From: Arachis hypogaea
Taxonomy: Eukaryota; Streptophyta; Magnoliopsida; Fabales; Fabaceae
DNA length: 64,000 nt
Reading direction: 5' to 3'
Assembly: GCF_003086295.3 (NCBI RefSeq)
Contig: NC_092044.1
Location: forward strand, 7,032,843-7,096,842
Under the pieces are notes generated by a model that was not told where the DNA came from, did no database searches, and was given only the letters and a program-made list of their open reading frames with translations. Position 1 is the first letter of the stretch, and each line of letters opens with the position of its first letter. Made by a program: the position numbers and the translations under genes. Shown piece by piece: positions 10,151-22,633 of this stretch.

Positions 10151-11530
10151 TTAAATTTGAAATTACTTACTTCACTAACAAGAAACTACAGTTATTGATC
10201 GGCAATAACATCATTAATCGGCCACTTAAGTTACAACTCGGCTTAACGGACTGCTTTTCAAAGGTGAAACGTCCAACCTAATTATTGCTCTTTAATACAG
10301 GCAATAAAGCAGGAGCATAACCGACTTGCACAGGGCCACCCATAAAAGGTATGATCTTCCATCCTAAAAGGACACACTGAATTTTCGGTACTAACTTAAG
10401 CTTCAGAGTACCTTTGCGGGTACACCCCCTCTGTTTCTTGCTCAAAGCTCTACGCGATTGGACATCCTCTTGGAATAAAGCTCGAATTACCACAAAGCTC
10501 AAAGGTCGACACCGAAGATAATAACTCGGTGTCGATTCTTAGAGATCGAGCTCTCCCTCCAGATATCCATACAAGAACAATTTCTATTAATTTTATGCAC
10601 CATCATCAATTTTTACTGCACAGATGACAAAATATTACATTAATCAACTAAGTTGGTTTTACATAGTATTTTAATTATTATATCATACAGAAATTTAATA
10701 TTGCTTTTAAACGGTTCAACAACTTATTATACATGCAATAACTATTTTGGTGTTCCTCTTCCTCGTTCAACTGTGTGAGGTTTTTTTTTAGTATAGTAAA
10801 AAGGACCATACTAAACCATTTATCTAGTTTTAACAACATTATTAATAGCCCAACAATTGAGCTCAGCATTGGTTTAAGAAAAAACATGAATCTCCATAAA
10901 AAAAAGAAAATTATACTCTACAGGCCCATCTGTGTTCCAACCTAACCCGCCCGACCCGAAACACCATCTGCCTCTCCTTCGTCATTCTCTGCCCCACCAT
11001 CTCCACGCCGCTGCCTCTCCTTCGTTGTTGATCATCTACGGCAAAGCCATACGCTAAACCCGAAACAACACTCCCTGTTATCCAACGGCGATGACACAAA
11101 TGTCCTTGCAACTCGATTGATGGTCAGTGACGGAAACCTAAACATCAGAGCCCTTCTTGTATGCGTCAAACGACGTCCACGACACATCTCCTTCCTTCCC
11201 AGCCGAACCCCATCGGCTCTGATTTAACGTAATACAGAATCACTAATTGCAATTAATTTCATCTTAAAACATCATAAATTAATCATACATAAACCCAGAT
11301 AGTTTTCGAATCTAACAAAAATAACCAGCTACAACATAAATTTTGTAAAGTGATTCCTCTGACACAAGAGATCCACTAACCAATCAAGGAAAGAGAGAGG
11401 CAGGGTGATCTCTGCTGATAGATTAAAAAACAAGCAAGATCCGACGACCATCATCAGCAGGTGCACCGGTTAGCCGAAGACAAAGGATATATGCACCAAA
11501 ACGCCAAACGTCTTCGGCACATGGAATTCG
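10151..11530. other. Unassigned repeat-like DNA
   Basis: 10165-10570 is moderately GC-rich with AACTCGGTGTCGATT- and CGGCTTAACGG-type words and looks like part of an unrecognised transposable element. 10570-10880 is AT-rich. 10915-11230 is GC-rich for this window, with only short frames on both strands. I cannot assign a gene or element to any of it. Confidence 0.4.
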
Positions 11531-11629
11531 TGCCCTACAAACATCAAAGAGCTCACTACTCATTCTTAAACACCATCATGTCATCAGAGCTTATCTCATG
11601 GATCTTCTCAAACTTTTTTTTCTACAATT

Positions 11630-11745
11630 GAGAGAGTAAAGTATGATTTTTTTTATTAATTTTAGAAGTGAAACAAAAAAATATAAAAAAAATAATAAAA
11701 AATTAAAAATCATATTTTACTCTTAATTTTTTTTAACATTTAAGA
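11630..11745. mobile_element. Small MITE-like insertion in copy A
   Basis: It has inverted ends: GAGAGAGTAAAGTATGATTT on the left and AAATCATATTTTACTCTTAA on the right, around an A/T-only core. The corresponding position in copy B (22190-22200) lacks it, so it inserted after the duplication or was lost from B. The superfamily is not determined. Confidence 0.65.
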
Positions 11746-12532
11746 GGATTCATTTCTTCTCAACAGTTTGATCCATCTTTGTTCACTACCAACATATGTT
11801 CGTCGTTATTGTCGCACTTCTTGTCGGATCTTTTGATTTGTGTGCTCGTGTGTCACCACTCTCCTCTATCTGTACTCAAAACTATTTCTATAATGAATGT
11901 ATTTTGGTTTTGTTACTGACAATTATAATATGAAATTAATTATAATAAAATTCTACGATAATTGTTTTTATTGTACTTAGAGCTAAATTATAATACATAT
12001 ATTTTTCTTCCCCAGATAGTAGTTAAATAAGACAAAACTTACAAAATTCTCTTACATAACTAGTATTCTTTTTTAATTGGCTGTTACTAAGAAAATTCCT
12101 TCATCCTTTCTCAAGCATTGCTGCGCAATTACGTGGAAAAAGCAGCTAAATAGGCATACCTGTTGTTGGAAGACTAGGATTAATAATTAGGCTATTTAAT
12201 TTAAATTAATTGAACTCATACATCTTACATTTTGCTTCAAATTTTTTTAATAATTATATACATATACTGGGGAAGATAACCCGACATTTAATTTCCAGCG
12301 TCGTGTAGGAATAAGCTGTAGCTTTCATATTAAAAATCGAACAAACAACACCGAGTAAGGATAGAAATGGAAGGATTATTCGATGAAAATTCGTAACCCC
12401 CGGGTGAGGATGGAACTGGGATGGATAATTTGAAGAAAATTCGTGGTTCAACTCATTTTAAGTTTAACTCCGCTTGTTTTATTAAACAGGTCAAATTTAA
12501 AATTTTTTGTAGAATTTATTAGTTAAAAAAAT

Positions 12533-13494
12533 TAAATAATTCTATTAAAAAACCAAGAGTAATATAACTAACAACAAGTTAATAAGTATATTTAAACTAT
12601 ACTTTATATTAATTAATTGTTATTAATTATTAATTATTTTAATTTTATTTTTAAAAAATACAAAATAAATTATTATTAATTATTTTTTTTACTTTAATTC
12701 ATCTCTTATTATTTATTACGTAAATTTTAATTTATCTTTTCAAAAAACAAAACGTCCAAACTCTAAAAAAAGAAAGACCAAAACATAAGATAAAGAATCA
12801 TCCAGACTTTAAGAAAAAAAACATACAAAACATAAGAAAAAAATTATCCAAATCTTAAGAAAGAAAGCATACAAAACATAGAAAAAAACTATCAAAAACT
12901 AATAAAAAGAATCATCCAAAATTTAAGAAAAAGAAACATAAAAAACTAGTTAAAATAATCATTCAAAACTAAATAAGAGAGGAGAAGAAGAAGAGTGATA
13001 GGGTGACCGACGACATCTTAGACGGTGTTGCGTGTACGGTGGGAGACTCGTGGTGACGCGTTGCAAGGAGGAAGTCACGGAGGCTGCGCATCAAGAGTGG
13101 AAGAATCGTCATGGATCTGAGTAGTTGATCGCGTGTTGCGAATGGGGTACCGGCGATGGCTGCATCGCAACGGATGGGGGCCGCGGCAGTGCAGATGCGT
13201 CGGGACGATGGGCGACGGCGTCGACGAAAGATTCGACAGTGGTCGGTGGGCGACGGCGTCAAAAATGTGTAAAGACGGTGGATTTGTAGAGGGAGAGATT
13301 TGATTGTTTCCTAATAAATGGAAAGGAATTAGATTTTTATGGATTGTTTTTATTGTGTATTAAAAATGTGATTAGGATAAATGTAGAAAAAATTTTTTTA
13401 AAATTTTAAATTTTGATTTTTAAATTTTTATTTATTTATAAAATTTAAATTATAATAAAGTTGACTTATGTTGGCTTGTAGAAGAGTTATTTTC
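12533..13494. repeat. Insertion specific to copy A, with a 45-bp degenerate tandem array
   Basis: Copy B runs directly from its equivalent of 12530 to that of 13495, so about 960 bases are extra here. 12745-12975 holds about five degenerate copies of a unit like AATCATCCAAACTTTAAGAA-AAAACATACAAAACATAAG. 12985-13270 is strikingly GC-rich and CpG-rich, with short overlapping frames and no recognisable product; it may be a captured gene fragment. I found no clear target duplication. Confidence 0.6.
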
Positions 13495-14305
13495 TTTTAC
13501 GTTTTCAAGACCAAATTATATATTTTAAAAAATTTAAGAAATTCGTTGGGTCGATTTGTTAAAATATTTTATTGTAAAAATAAATTATTTTTAGTTTAGA
13601 CTTTTAACTTAATATTTATATTAAATATAAAACAAAACTAAAAAGAATCAATAATTAATATTAGTTAAGATTATAATTTTTTGTTCAAAAAAAAAATATG
13701 AATTGTAAATATAGTTATGATAATGATTAATATATAAATGAATTATACTTTACAAATTATGAATTATAAAATGTAAAATACATTTAATGTTAGTTTAAAA
13801 TTTTTAAATTTATTATTTTGAGTTATAATTTACGAAACAAACTTTTTAAATATATTTGTGGGTTTATCAAATTTTAAACAAGTCGAACTCAAACAAAAAA
13901 AGACTTATAAAAAAATAACAACCTTAAACTTAAATCATTTATTTACGATATGAATAACTACTAACAGATAACTAGACTTATCAAAGCTAAAATTCAGTTC
14001 TCGACCTATTTCCATCTCTTTCACCCAAAGACCAAATAACATTGCTTAATTGATCTCATCATAAATTTAAAAACAATACGTAATACTAGAAACATAATAA
14101 TTAATAAGATCGTTTTATTTTATTTAATATTTATAATTTTATACATATAATATTTATAATTATATATATTTTACGTCTAAATTTACACAACTATTTTAAT
14201 GATAATTAATAAATAATAAATAAAATACTTTTGCACTATTTGAAAATAAAAAATAATTACCAAGTTGTTAATTTAATTTAATGCATGACATCGCTAGGTG
14301 GTTGC

Positions 14306-15427
14306 ACTATTTGATTATTTTATTTGTATTTAATTTGTAAATATAAATTTAACTAATTAGATTATTTATAACATTTTATTATAAATGTAAATTAAGTTTA
14401 ATTATATTATTTGTAAAATTTAATTACATTACTTTTAAAGTTTGATTATAAATATGAAAATGTCAATAGCTTGTTTTGTTTCTCTTGGTTTTTGGTCCTT
14501 ATACTATATGAAAATAGTATGTTTGTTTTAAGTTCATAAAAAGTAATGATAATTTGTTTAAGTCCATTAAATAATAGTTCCAATTTTTTTTTTTTTTTGA
14601 AGAGTTTGAGGGACTAAAACATAATATTGTGAAAATTTATGACCAGCTCTATATGAAACCAAATCAAAACAATGTTTAAATATTTGGACTAAAATTAAAA
14701 TAAAATGTTTATATAGATCAAAACCAATAAAATTTAAGATAGTGAAATTTTCTGTTCAAATGAAATTAATAGTTGAAGTTGGATAAGTTGGTTTTACTTT
14801 TTTTCTCATTGTTTAGTATATTTGTTTTAGAATTATATAAAGAAAAAAAGGGAAAATAATAAAAGAATAAACTCTTTTTTTTTTTTTAATAAATCTTAAA
14901 ACAAAAAATAAAAAAATTAAGAAACGAAAATCAAGTAATTTGGAATTCAGGGCATCCTTTTCCTTTATTCAAAATATAATAGTCTTAAAAATTGATGAAT
15001 GGTTTTAAAAAATAATAATTTCATTCATAATTTGCTTTGAAAACATACAGAATAAATATATTTAAAATTAGAAATTAGAAAAATGAAAAAGTCCAGTACT
15101 CCAGTATAATAAAGGAAAGACTAATAAAAAAGATATAGCAAAACAATGGTGCACGTCCCTTTTTTGAATTACACTCAATTAGTGATTATTTAAATTTTAT
15201 TTTTTTTAAATATAAAATTAATGATTATTAATTACAGTTATTTAAAGTTGATTAATTAAAAATTGTTTACCTATCTTTTTTCTTAATAGAAATGGTAGTA
15301 GAGAATGGAATTCTGATACATATTGTAGGTTTTTAAACACTAAAAAACAGTTACGGAAATTGTGTAATAACATGATATTTCTTAGAGAAGAAGAGAGCCA
15401 GTATATTTGGTTTTGAATTTATTGTAG
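14306..15427. other. AT-rich sequence upstream of the NBS exon (intron or rearrangement scar)
   Basis: No coding frame is seen. By gene structure this should contain the TIR exon and first intron of the receptor, but no TIR motif is present. The 3' edge is a good acceptor (TTTGAATTTATTGTAG before 15428). The exon was probably deleted after the duplication. Confidence 0.6.
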
Positions 15428-18400
15428 GGACGATCATCAACTCATCAGGAAGGTTGTGAATGATGTATTGAAAATGCGTATACTAAAGCATCCCATACTG
15501 CCAACAGACCTGGTTGGAATTGAAGAAATCCGTAAGATTGTTAAAGTCAACATGAAGCAACACCGAGTAATTGGAATTTGGGGTATGCGTGGGATAGGGA
15601 AGACAACCATCGCTAAAATGTTATTTGCAAAATCCTTTCCTCATTATGACCATGTTTGCTATGCGGAAAATGCAAAAGAGTATACGCCTCAAAGGCTTCT
15701 GTCGGAGCTATTGAGGGAACGAATTACCATTGACGCAACAGGGTTTGTCAACAGTATGAGCAGCCTTAGCAATAAGAAAGTTCTCATTATCCTCGACAAT
15801 GTGAAGGATTCTGATCAACCATTGTTAGAAGCAGTTTGCCAAGGGTACAAGAGCCACAGTCGAGAAAGTAAACTTATTATAACAACAACACATAAGCATT
15901 TGCTTGAAAAGAGAGTTGATTGGATATTTGAGGTCAAACAATGGGACGACTCAAAATCTATAGAGCTTCTTAGCCTGAAAGCTTTCGAGGAAACCATCCC
16001 TCCAAAGGATTATGAGATTCTGGTGAATAAGATCGTTAAGTATGCCGGGGGAATTCCTTTAGCTCTGAACCTATTGGGTTCATATCTTCGATCCAGAAGC
16101 ATTGAGTTCTGGGAAAGTACTTTGGAAAAGCTCCAGAAGCATCCTATTAAGCGCATTCAGGCTGCCTTTACGGAGAGTTATGATGAATTGGACGACTTAG
16201 ACAAGGAGATATTTCTTGACATTGCATTCTTTTTCCATGGAGAAAAGAAAGATCTTGTCACAAGCATATTAAAAGCATGTGAATTCTCACCCAGAAGGGG
16301 AATAGAGATCCTTCAAGATAAAGCAATGATTACTACTCTTCCATATAAGGAAACAATCGAAATGCATGGCTTGCTAAGAGAAATGTCTTACGAGATCGTA
16401 CACGAGGAAAACAGTAAAGACCCTAGAAAACGTAGCCGATTGAAGGATACTAAAGAGAAGACATTTGTGTTGTACTCAAAGAGAACAAGGTAAAGAAGAG
16501 GTTGTAACTTGTATCTATGCATTCTTGTTGCACACAATTTTATTTGGAAATTATATTGTAGCTTAGTTTACTTTTTTGGTTGCATTGTTTTTCAGAAACC
16601 GCTTGATGCAATTGAAGGCATAATATTAGATTTGTCTCAAATTAAAGACTTGCGTTTGAGTCCTGACACATTTAAAAGGATGAATAACTTGAGATTTCTA
16701 AAATTATACATCCCCTCGGGTCAGAGTTCTGGTAATATGATCCTTCCTACAGACCTTGAACCATTTTCTGATAAACTAAGGTACTTTGAGTGGCATCAGT
16801 ACCCTTTCATTTCTCTTCCACCAAGTTTTTATGCTAAGTTACTTGTTGAGATTCGCATGCCGCACAGCCATGTCAAGAAACTCTGGGAGGAAAAGCAGGT
16901 AAAGATATAAACATACATATGAGTCATGATCAGGTTTTCTTTTTTTGTTAAATTCAGATTTGAAGATTTTCCATTCTGATGATTCAGTACCCTGTGCAAT
17001 TGGAACAGGAACTTAATAATTTAGAAGGAATCGACTTAAGTGAATGCAAAGAGTTAGAAGAGCTTCCAGATTTGTCTGGGGCTAAAAGACTCAGATGGGT
17101 GAATCTCTCCGGTTGTGAGACTTTGCCTATTCTTCATTCATCTGTATTTTCCTCCAACACACTTGTTTCTTTGATACTGGATCGGTGTACGAATTTGCAG
17201 TGTGTTAAGGCCGAAAGGCATTTGAATTCTCTGCAGCACATAAGTGTCAAAGGCTGCTCAAATCTCAAAGAATTTGTGGTATCGTCAGATTTAATTGAAA
17301 ACTTGGATTTGAGCAACACAAAGGTTGAAAAGCTGGACAAATCAATCGAGAAATTACAGAAGGTTGAATGCCTCAATCTAGAAGGTTCAAGAGTTAAGCA
17401 TCTTCCAAAGGAGCTATCAGCCTTAAAATTGCTTAAGGAGTTGAAGCATTCATACAGTGGACTAGAAATTGACAAGCATCAGCTGCAAGGCCTGTTTAAC
17501 GGTTTATCATCTCTACAAATACTACATTTGAAGGATTGTAGTCACTTGTTTGAATTCCCTGACAACATTGGTTCCTTATCGAAATTGCGCGAGTTAAGGC
17601 TAGACGGAAGCAATGTGACCTGGTTGCCTGCAACCATCAAGTGTCTTCAAGAGTTGGAAATTTTGTCCCTAAATAATTGCAAGTTTCTTGAGACACTGCC
17701 AGAGCTTCCATCCTCTATCAAGGAGTTCTCTGCTGATAACTGCATCTCATTGGAGTCTGTATCAGCTCTAAACACTCTGGCAACAAAGATGGTGGGAAAG
17801 ACGAAACGCATCTCCTTCAATAATAGCTTGAAATTGTCGGCCGGACACACATTGCATTCGATCATGGAAAGCATCCATTCAACAATGGTGAGTGCTGTAT
17901 CTAGCAATGTCACGGTAAGAAGCTATGCAATCGATGTCCATAGCTACAACTACAATAGTGTGGAGGTCTGTTTGCCAGGAGACACAATCCCGGAGCAATT
18001 TGCATATAAAACGGAGAAATCCTCCTCCATAACAATTGAACTCCCTGAATCTCCTTCCAATTTTCTTGGCTTTATCTATTCAGTTGTTCTTTCACCGCGT
18101 CATGGAATGGAGAAGCACGGTGCCAAGATCCGATGCGAATATAACTTTGCAGGAGGCAAGAATTCTTCGTGGGAGGACATAACTATAAGTGAATTGAACT
18201 CGGATCATGTATATATATGGTATGATCCATTCCTCACTGACAAAATTCTTGGACAATACGGGCCAAGTTTTCATCTTGAGTTCAGTGTTGCAACTGACAC
18301 AGGGGAAGTTGATGACTCAATTATTATTAAAGAGTGTGGTGTCCACATCATAAATGAATTAGAATTGCAGAGATTTTTACTGGAATTAGATAAGAAGAAA

Positions 18401-18602
18401 AAAGACATGGAGGAGGAATCATCAGCGCAGCATTTACACTTTCATCCACAACATGGATCTCAAGATCACAGCCATGTCCAGACTCCACCTCAAGACAAGA
18501 AGAAAGAAAGATTTGATGAGAAGCAGAGCAATGAGATCGAAAACCAGATATCAAAGCAAAAAGGAGAAATGAATGAACAATCATCTTTTGATCGGAAAAT
18601 CG
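15428..18602 (+). pseudogene. TIR-less NBS-LRR immune receptor (TNL class), frameshifted
   Basis: Exon 1 (15428-16490) begins after TTGTAG with DDHQLIRKVVNDVL and encodes NB-ARC: P-loop GMRGIGKTT (15582-15608), kinase-2 LIILDNV, GGIPLALN, and MHG in place of MHD (16362-16370). In the exon tail one base is missing at about 16455-16459: the reading frame gives EKTFVLYSKRTR and stops in the intron, while the next frame gives EDICVVLKENK, the normal end before the donor at 16491. Exon 2 (16595-16898) continues KPLDAIEGIILDLS. Exon 3 (16988-18602) carries leucine-rich repeats and, from about 17920, a C-JID/post-LRR domain (VCLPGDTIPEQF). The TIR exon is absent. Family role: effector detection in the cytoplasm or nucleus. 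This copy should yield only a truncated NBS protein. Confidence 0.85.
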
Positions 18603-18772
18603 GTAAGTAACCAAATTGTAGTAAAAATTCACCTCACTAATCTCATACAATTATGCTTTTACAGTAATAAATTAGTACCATTTCCACACAAATTGTCAAA
18701 TCATCGTACATAAACTGTATTAAGGTGAATGGTTATTTACTACAATTTGGTCAGTTTTCCAATTATATTAGT

Positions 18773-19012
18773 TAAAAGTACGGATAATGTAAAATTTTTG
18801 CAATTATATTTAAAAGAAAATCATTGCTCTTTAAATTAATGTCAGACATAAAAGAAAATTTTTGACTTACTATGTTCTCCTCATCACTTTTTCCACCACT
18901 AGTCTTGTTTTCATTGGGAGCAGATTCCATCTTCTCTTCTGAAAATGTCAATTATAATGACTAATAAATAATATAATTGCAAAAATTTTACATTATCCGT
19001 ACTTTTAACTAA
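18773..19012 (-). mobile_element. Short inverted-repeat element carrying an antisense exon fragment
   Basis: Ends are inverted repeats of about 40 bases (TTAGTTAAAAGTACGGATAA at 18769 and its complement ending at 19013). Flanking TTA/TAA hints at a 3-bp target, but palindromy prevents a firm call. On the minus strand the interior reads CATTTTCAG, then a short acidic open stretch starting EEKMESAPNENKTSGG, then a donor GTAAGT. It looks like a captured exon with both splice sites. The element sits in an intron of the receptor gene, antisense to it. Confidence 0.6.
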
Positions 19013-19190
19013 GAGCAATGCTAGGGGACCAGCAATTTTTGTGATTGTTAGCCATCAACTAGCCATCAATGATGATTTGATGGTGTGAGATTGGTGTGAG
19101 ATTTCATCCAATGGCTCACCTTCCTCTGCTGGTTACATGCTGGCCAAAATTCAATAAAACTACTGGCTCCCTAGACTTTTCCTAATTTTT
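19013..19190. mobile_element. MITE-like element in the receptor intron
   Basis: Left end AGAGCAATGCTAGGGGACCAGC and right end GGCTCCCTAGACTTTTCC are imperfect inverted repeats (CTAGGGGACCAG against CTAGGGAGCCAG in complement). The interior has a GTGTGAGATT repeat pair. The end sequence resembles abundant peanut MITEs (memory, not searched). Confidence 0.55.
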
Positions 19191-19444
19191 ATATACTGAC
19201 ACTCTGACAGTATAAAATAATTATATTATCAGTCAATAAAATTAGAAAAAATAGTTGTATATCTGCCATAGTTGTTTACCTTCTTATAATATTATTGGTA
19301 GAGATTGGAAGTGTTTTATAACCTGAGTTCTTAGAGAAGTATTGAAAAAGCTTTGTTGACTTCATTCCATCTTACTCAAAACATGCCACAATTACAAACA
19401 TAGTCATAATTATTTTCCCGCTATTTTAAAATTACATTGTGCAG

Positions 19445-21866
19445 ATCAAAGGCAAAGGAAATGAAGAAACACCAACTGAACCTGATGCTGCATTGCCTCT
19501 ATGTATTGATTCAGTTAAAAACAATGTGTTCCAGGACATTTCAAATGAAAATTATTATGATCTGCCAGATAGTATGGAAGAGGCCAAACATTTGGAAGAA
19601 AAACTACAAGAAGTTCATCATAACGTCCATGATATGACTGCTGATGAACCATACAAAGAAAAACAAGGGGAACCAATGGATCTTGAAACATCTGAATCTC
19701 AAGACCACACTAGCAATGTAGAACAAACGATTGAGCTTGCTCAACCCATTAATTCCTGCATACCTCCACACGGCAGTGAGTTCCTTTTAAACAATCCCTT
19801 TGTTTATCATTCATTATGTTTGATAGCTCCGTTGATGAACTGTACTTTTTGTAGAATCTTACTATTCGTTTTACTGTTCCAAATCATCTTTTTTGCAATC
19901 TTAGGCTATGGAACATTAAGAACAACTGTTTTCCTCAATGAGAAAGTCGTTTCTAAATTAATAATATTGTTTGGTAAAATTTCAGGAATAGATTATGGTA
20001 CTAAGTTGTTAATGTAAGCTGAAAAATATTTTATAAGCATAAGGCTTTTTTATTTAAATAAAATAATAGAAGATCAAATTTACGTGAATCCCTTAAATGA
20101 AATTTTAAAACGTGAATCTCCTAAATTATATAATATATAAATCGTCCTAGGGTGATGTGAGTTAGATAATGCATGAAACATATTACCCTAGTGAAAGAAT
20201 CAACTACTCGACAACTAACTGTAACTACAAGCCACATGGGCTCGATAATAATCAGACTAATTAAATATATGAACTAACTTCTAATTTTGACTTAACTTGC
20301 ATCACAAGCTATCATGTAACATAGGCAACCAATCTAATACAAATACCAATAGCTAATTACACCTCTTGATCTATAACCTTGAAATCACACAGAGATAACA
20401 CAACTATCACTCCATAATTTCTCTTCTTTTTAATTAAACTATTTAAACAAAATTAGTTTTCACATAATCAGATTATAAATAAGTGAAAAATGTTTTAATC
20501 AGATAAGACTTAATTTAATGTTAGTTTTCATCTAATAATCAATTCGATATCTAATTTTTAGACATACAGTTTGGTCATTGAGTTTCATAGCCGTGAATCA
20601 AATTGATTCTTCTGTTATCAATCTAGTTAATAGAATTCTTGTTTATGTAGTTAATTGCTATTTTGACATAGCACTCAAGGGGTTTAACTCAATTCGGTTG
20701 TTCAATGAACTAAATTTGATTGATTTGGATCATTTAATGACTAAATTAAGTCTCACACCAACTAACTAATAAGTTACAACAGTTACTTTCACACATAAGT
20801 AGTATTCTGTTAATTAAAATATATTTAAAACTTAGAAACTAAACGGATTATCTTAAACTAAAAGAACAGATTTCAAATTGAGGCTAATCTGGTCTTTTAA
20901 TCTTTTAACTTTGCCAAACACATAACCTAACTACTTTGGACTATTTTTGCAGAGAAGAGGGCTCCTAAGTTGACTGTGAAAGAACTCCGCCACAAGAAGG
21001 CAAAAGTTGAAGGCAACCCTGCAAGAGCAACTCAAGCTACAAATTTAGCAATGGAAACTTCGGATTTTTCCCGTTCGAATATTAAAGGCAAAAGAATAGA
21101 AGATATCCATTTGAATCAGGTTCCAGCTCAAAATGCTTCTACTTCTATTGCACAAACTCATGATAAAATTACCATTCCCTCCTTGGATGATCCTCAAGTT
21201 GCTCTGGAGTTGCTAAAACACTTCGATGCATCAGCGAAACGCCTCCAAATAACAGAGTTTGTGGACAATCATGTTCTGCATCCATATGATCATTCTATAA
21301 CAAAAGACCTTGATTCGGCACTTTGTCGTTGGCTTCAAGTTCAAGGGCTTCGTTCAGTGAGCGTTGCGAGATACGCAGAGATGAAATTCGAAGCGGCCAA
21401 ACGGGAAAGAGAGGAAGAATTAAGACTTGCAAGAGAAGAAAATGCAAAGTTTGAAGAAGCATTGAAAAGAATGGAGGACAGGATTTCACATGTTGAATCG
21501 TTGGAGAAAAGAGTTGAGGATTTGAATTCTGAGGTGGCTTCTTGGAGAAGTAAATATGAAGAAACTGAAAAGTCGCTCAAAGAAACCGAAAAGAAACTTG
21601 AAGATGAGAAAGATGTAGGAGCTCAGAAAGAAACTCGTTGGAAAAGAAGAGAGAGTGAGCTAATTACGGAAGCGGCAACTTGCTCGTTTGAAAATTGCAG
21701 ATCGCAGGTTTCCATTTTATACCCTGACATTGATTTAAGTAGGCTTGGACCTTTTAAGGAGATTCAGAATGGGCAGATAGTATCCCCCTCTGATACGGAG
21801 GAGACTGAAAGTGAAGAAGACACTAGGGCCTTTGATGATGATGCTCATGGCGATGCCGGTGTCTAG
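19445..21866 (+). pseudogene. 3' exons of the receptor locus: acidic linker and transposon-like coiled coil
   Basis: Exon 4 (19445-19775) follows TTGTGCAG and encodes an acidic linker. Its donor GTGAGT at 19776 joins in frame to exon 5 (20953-21866, after TTTTTGCAG), giving K-KRAPKLTVKELRHKK and then about 300 residues. These include a long charged coiled coil (about 21370-21660) and a C-terminal block ENCRSQVSILYPDIDLSRLG that resembles coiled-coil proteins encoded by plant transposons. The junction from the LRR/C-JID exon (donor 18603, phase 1) to exon 4 (phase 0) is out of frame as I read it, so a continuous receptor fusion is not supported without another splice. The gap 19776-20952 is intron with nothing else recognisable. 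Confidence 0.55.
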
Positions 21867-22132
21867 TAAATTACTATTTTGGTTCAAAAGTTTAAATTTT
21901 AACAATAATCTTTAAAATGAAAAATGATATTTTCGCCTTTCCAAAAAAATTTCCAGTTCGACAAAATACATTATAATTCTTGGAGTTAATACTGATAATT
22001 TCAAAGCGCGACTCAAATTGATCTTTTTTGTCCATTTTTATTACTGAATAGATGATATTTAATTCACATCTGACTCTCTCTCACTAATTTTTACCCACTC
22101 CACACTTTCAATTTCTCTCCCTCTAAGTCTCT
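21867..22132. other. Intergenic, end of the receptor locus to start of copy B
   Basis: Non-coding. It marks the join between the receptor gene tail and the second duplication copy. Confidence 0.5.
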
Positions 22133-22633
22133 CACAAACATCAAGGAGCTCACTACTCATTCCTAGACACTATCATATCATCAGAGCTTATCTCAGCGGT
22201 TCGGTCCATCTTTATTCACCGCCAACACACGCTCGTCGCTATTGCCGCGCCTCTCGCGGGATCTTTTGATTCGTGTGCTCGTGTGTCGCCACTCTCCTCT
22301 ATCTATGCTCAAAACTATTTCTATAATTAATTTTTTGGTTTTTGTTACTGACAATTATAATATGAAATTAATTATAATAAAATTCTACCGTAATTGGTTT
22401 TATTGTACTTAGAGGCTAAACTATAATACATATATTATTCTTCCCCAGATAGTAGTTAAATAAGACAAAACTTAAAAAATTCTCTTACATAAATAATATT
22501 CTTTTTTAATTTGCTGTTACTGAGAAAATTCCTTCATCCTTCCTCAAGCATTGCTGCGCAATTACGTGGAAAAAGAAGCCAAATAGGCATACCTGTTTGA
22601 AGACTAGGATTAATAATTAGGCTATTTAATTTA

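Larger units (their letters stand above)
11533..14305 (+). repeat. Segmental duplication copy A (upstream region of a TNL gene)
   Basis: This region aligns in direct orientation with copy B at 22133-24640. Shared landmarks are ACAAACATCAA(A/G)GAGCTCACTA (11539 and 22137), TTGCTGCGCAATTACGTGGA (12117 and 22551), TCGTGTAGGAATAA (12300 and 23645) and TGCATGACATCGC (14281 and 24606). Copy A has two insertions relative to B: a MITE at about 11630-11745 and a block at 12533-13494. Similarity ends near 14305. No complete gene lies within it. Confidence 0.85.

Noticed and set aside
12969..13262. Arg-rich minus-strand frame in the GC-rich block
   Set aside because: High GC keeps several frames open by chance; no domain and no splice or start context.
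17134..18650. Minus-strand frames opposite the LRR exon
   Set aside because: Antisense shadows of a well-supported coding exon.
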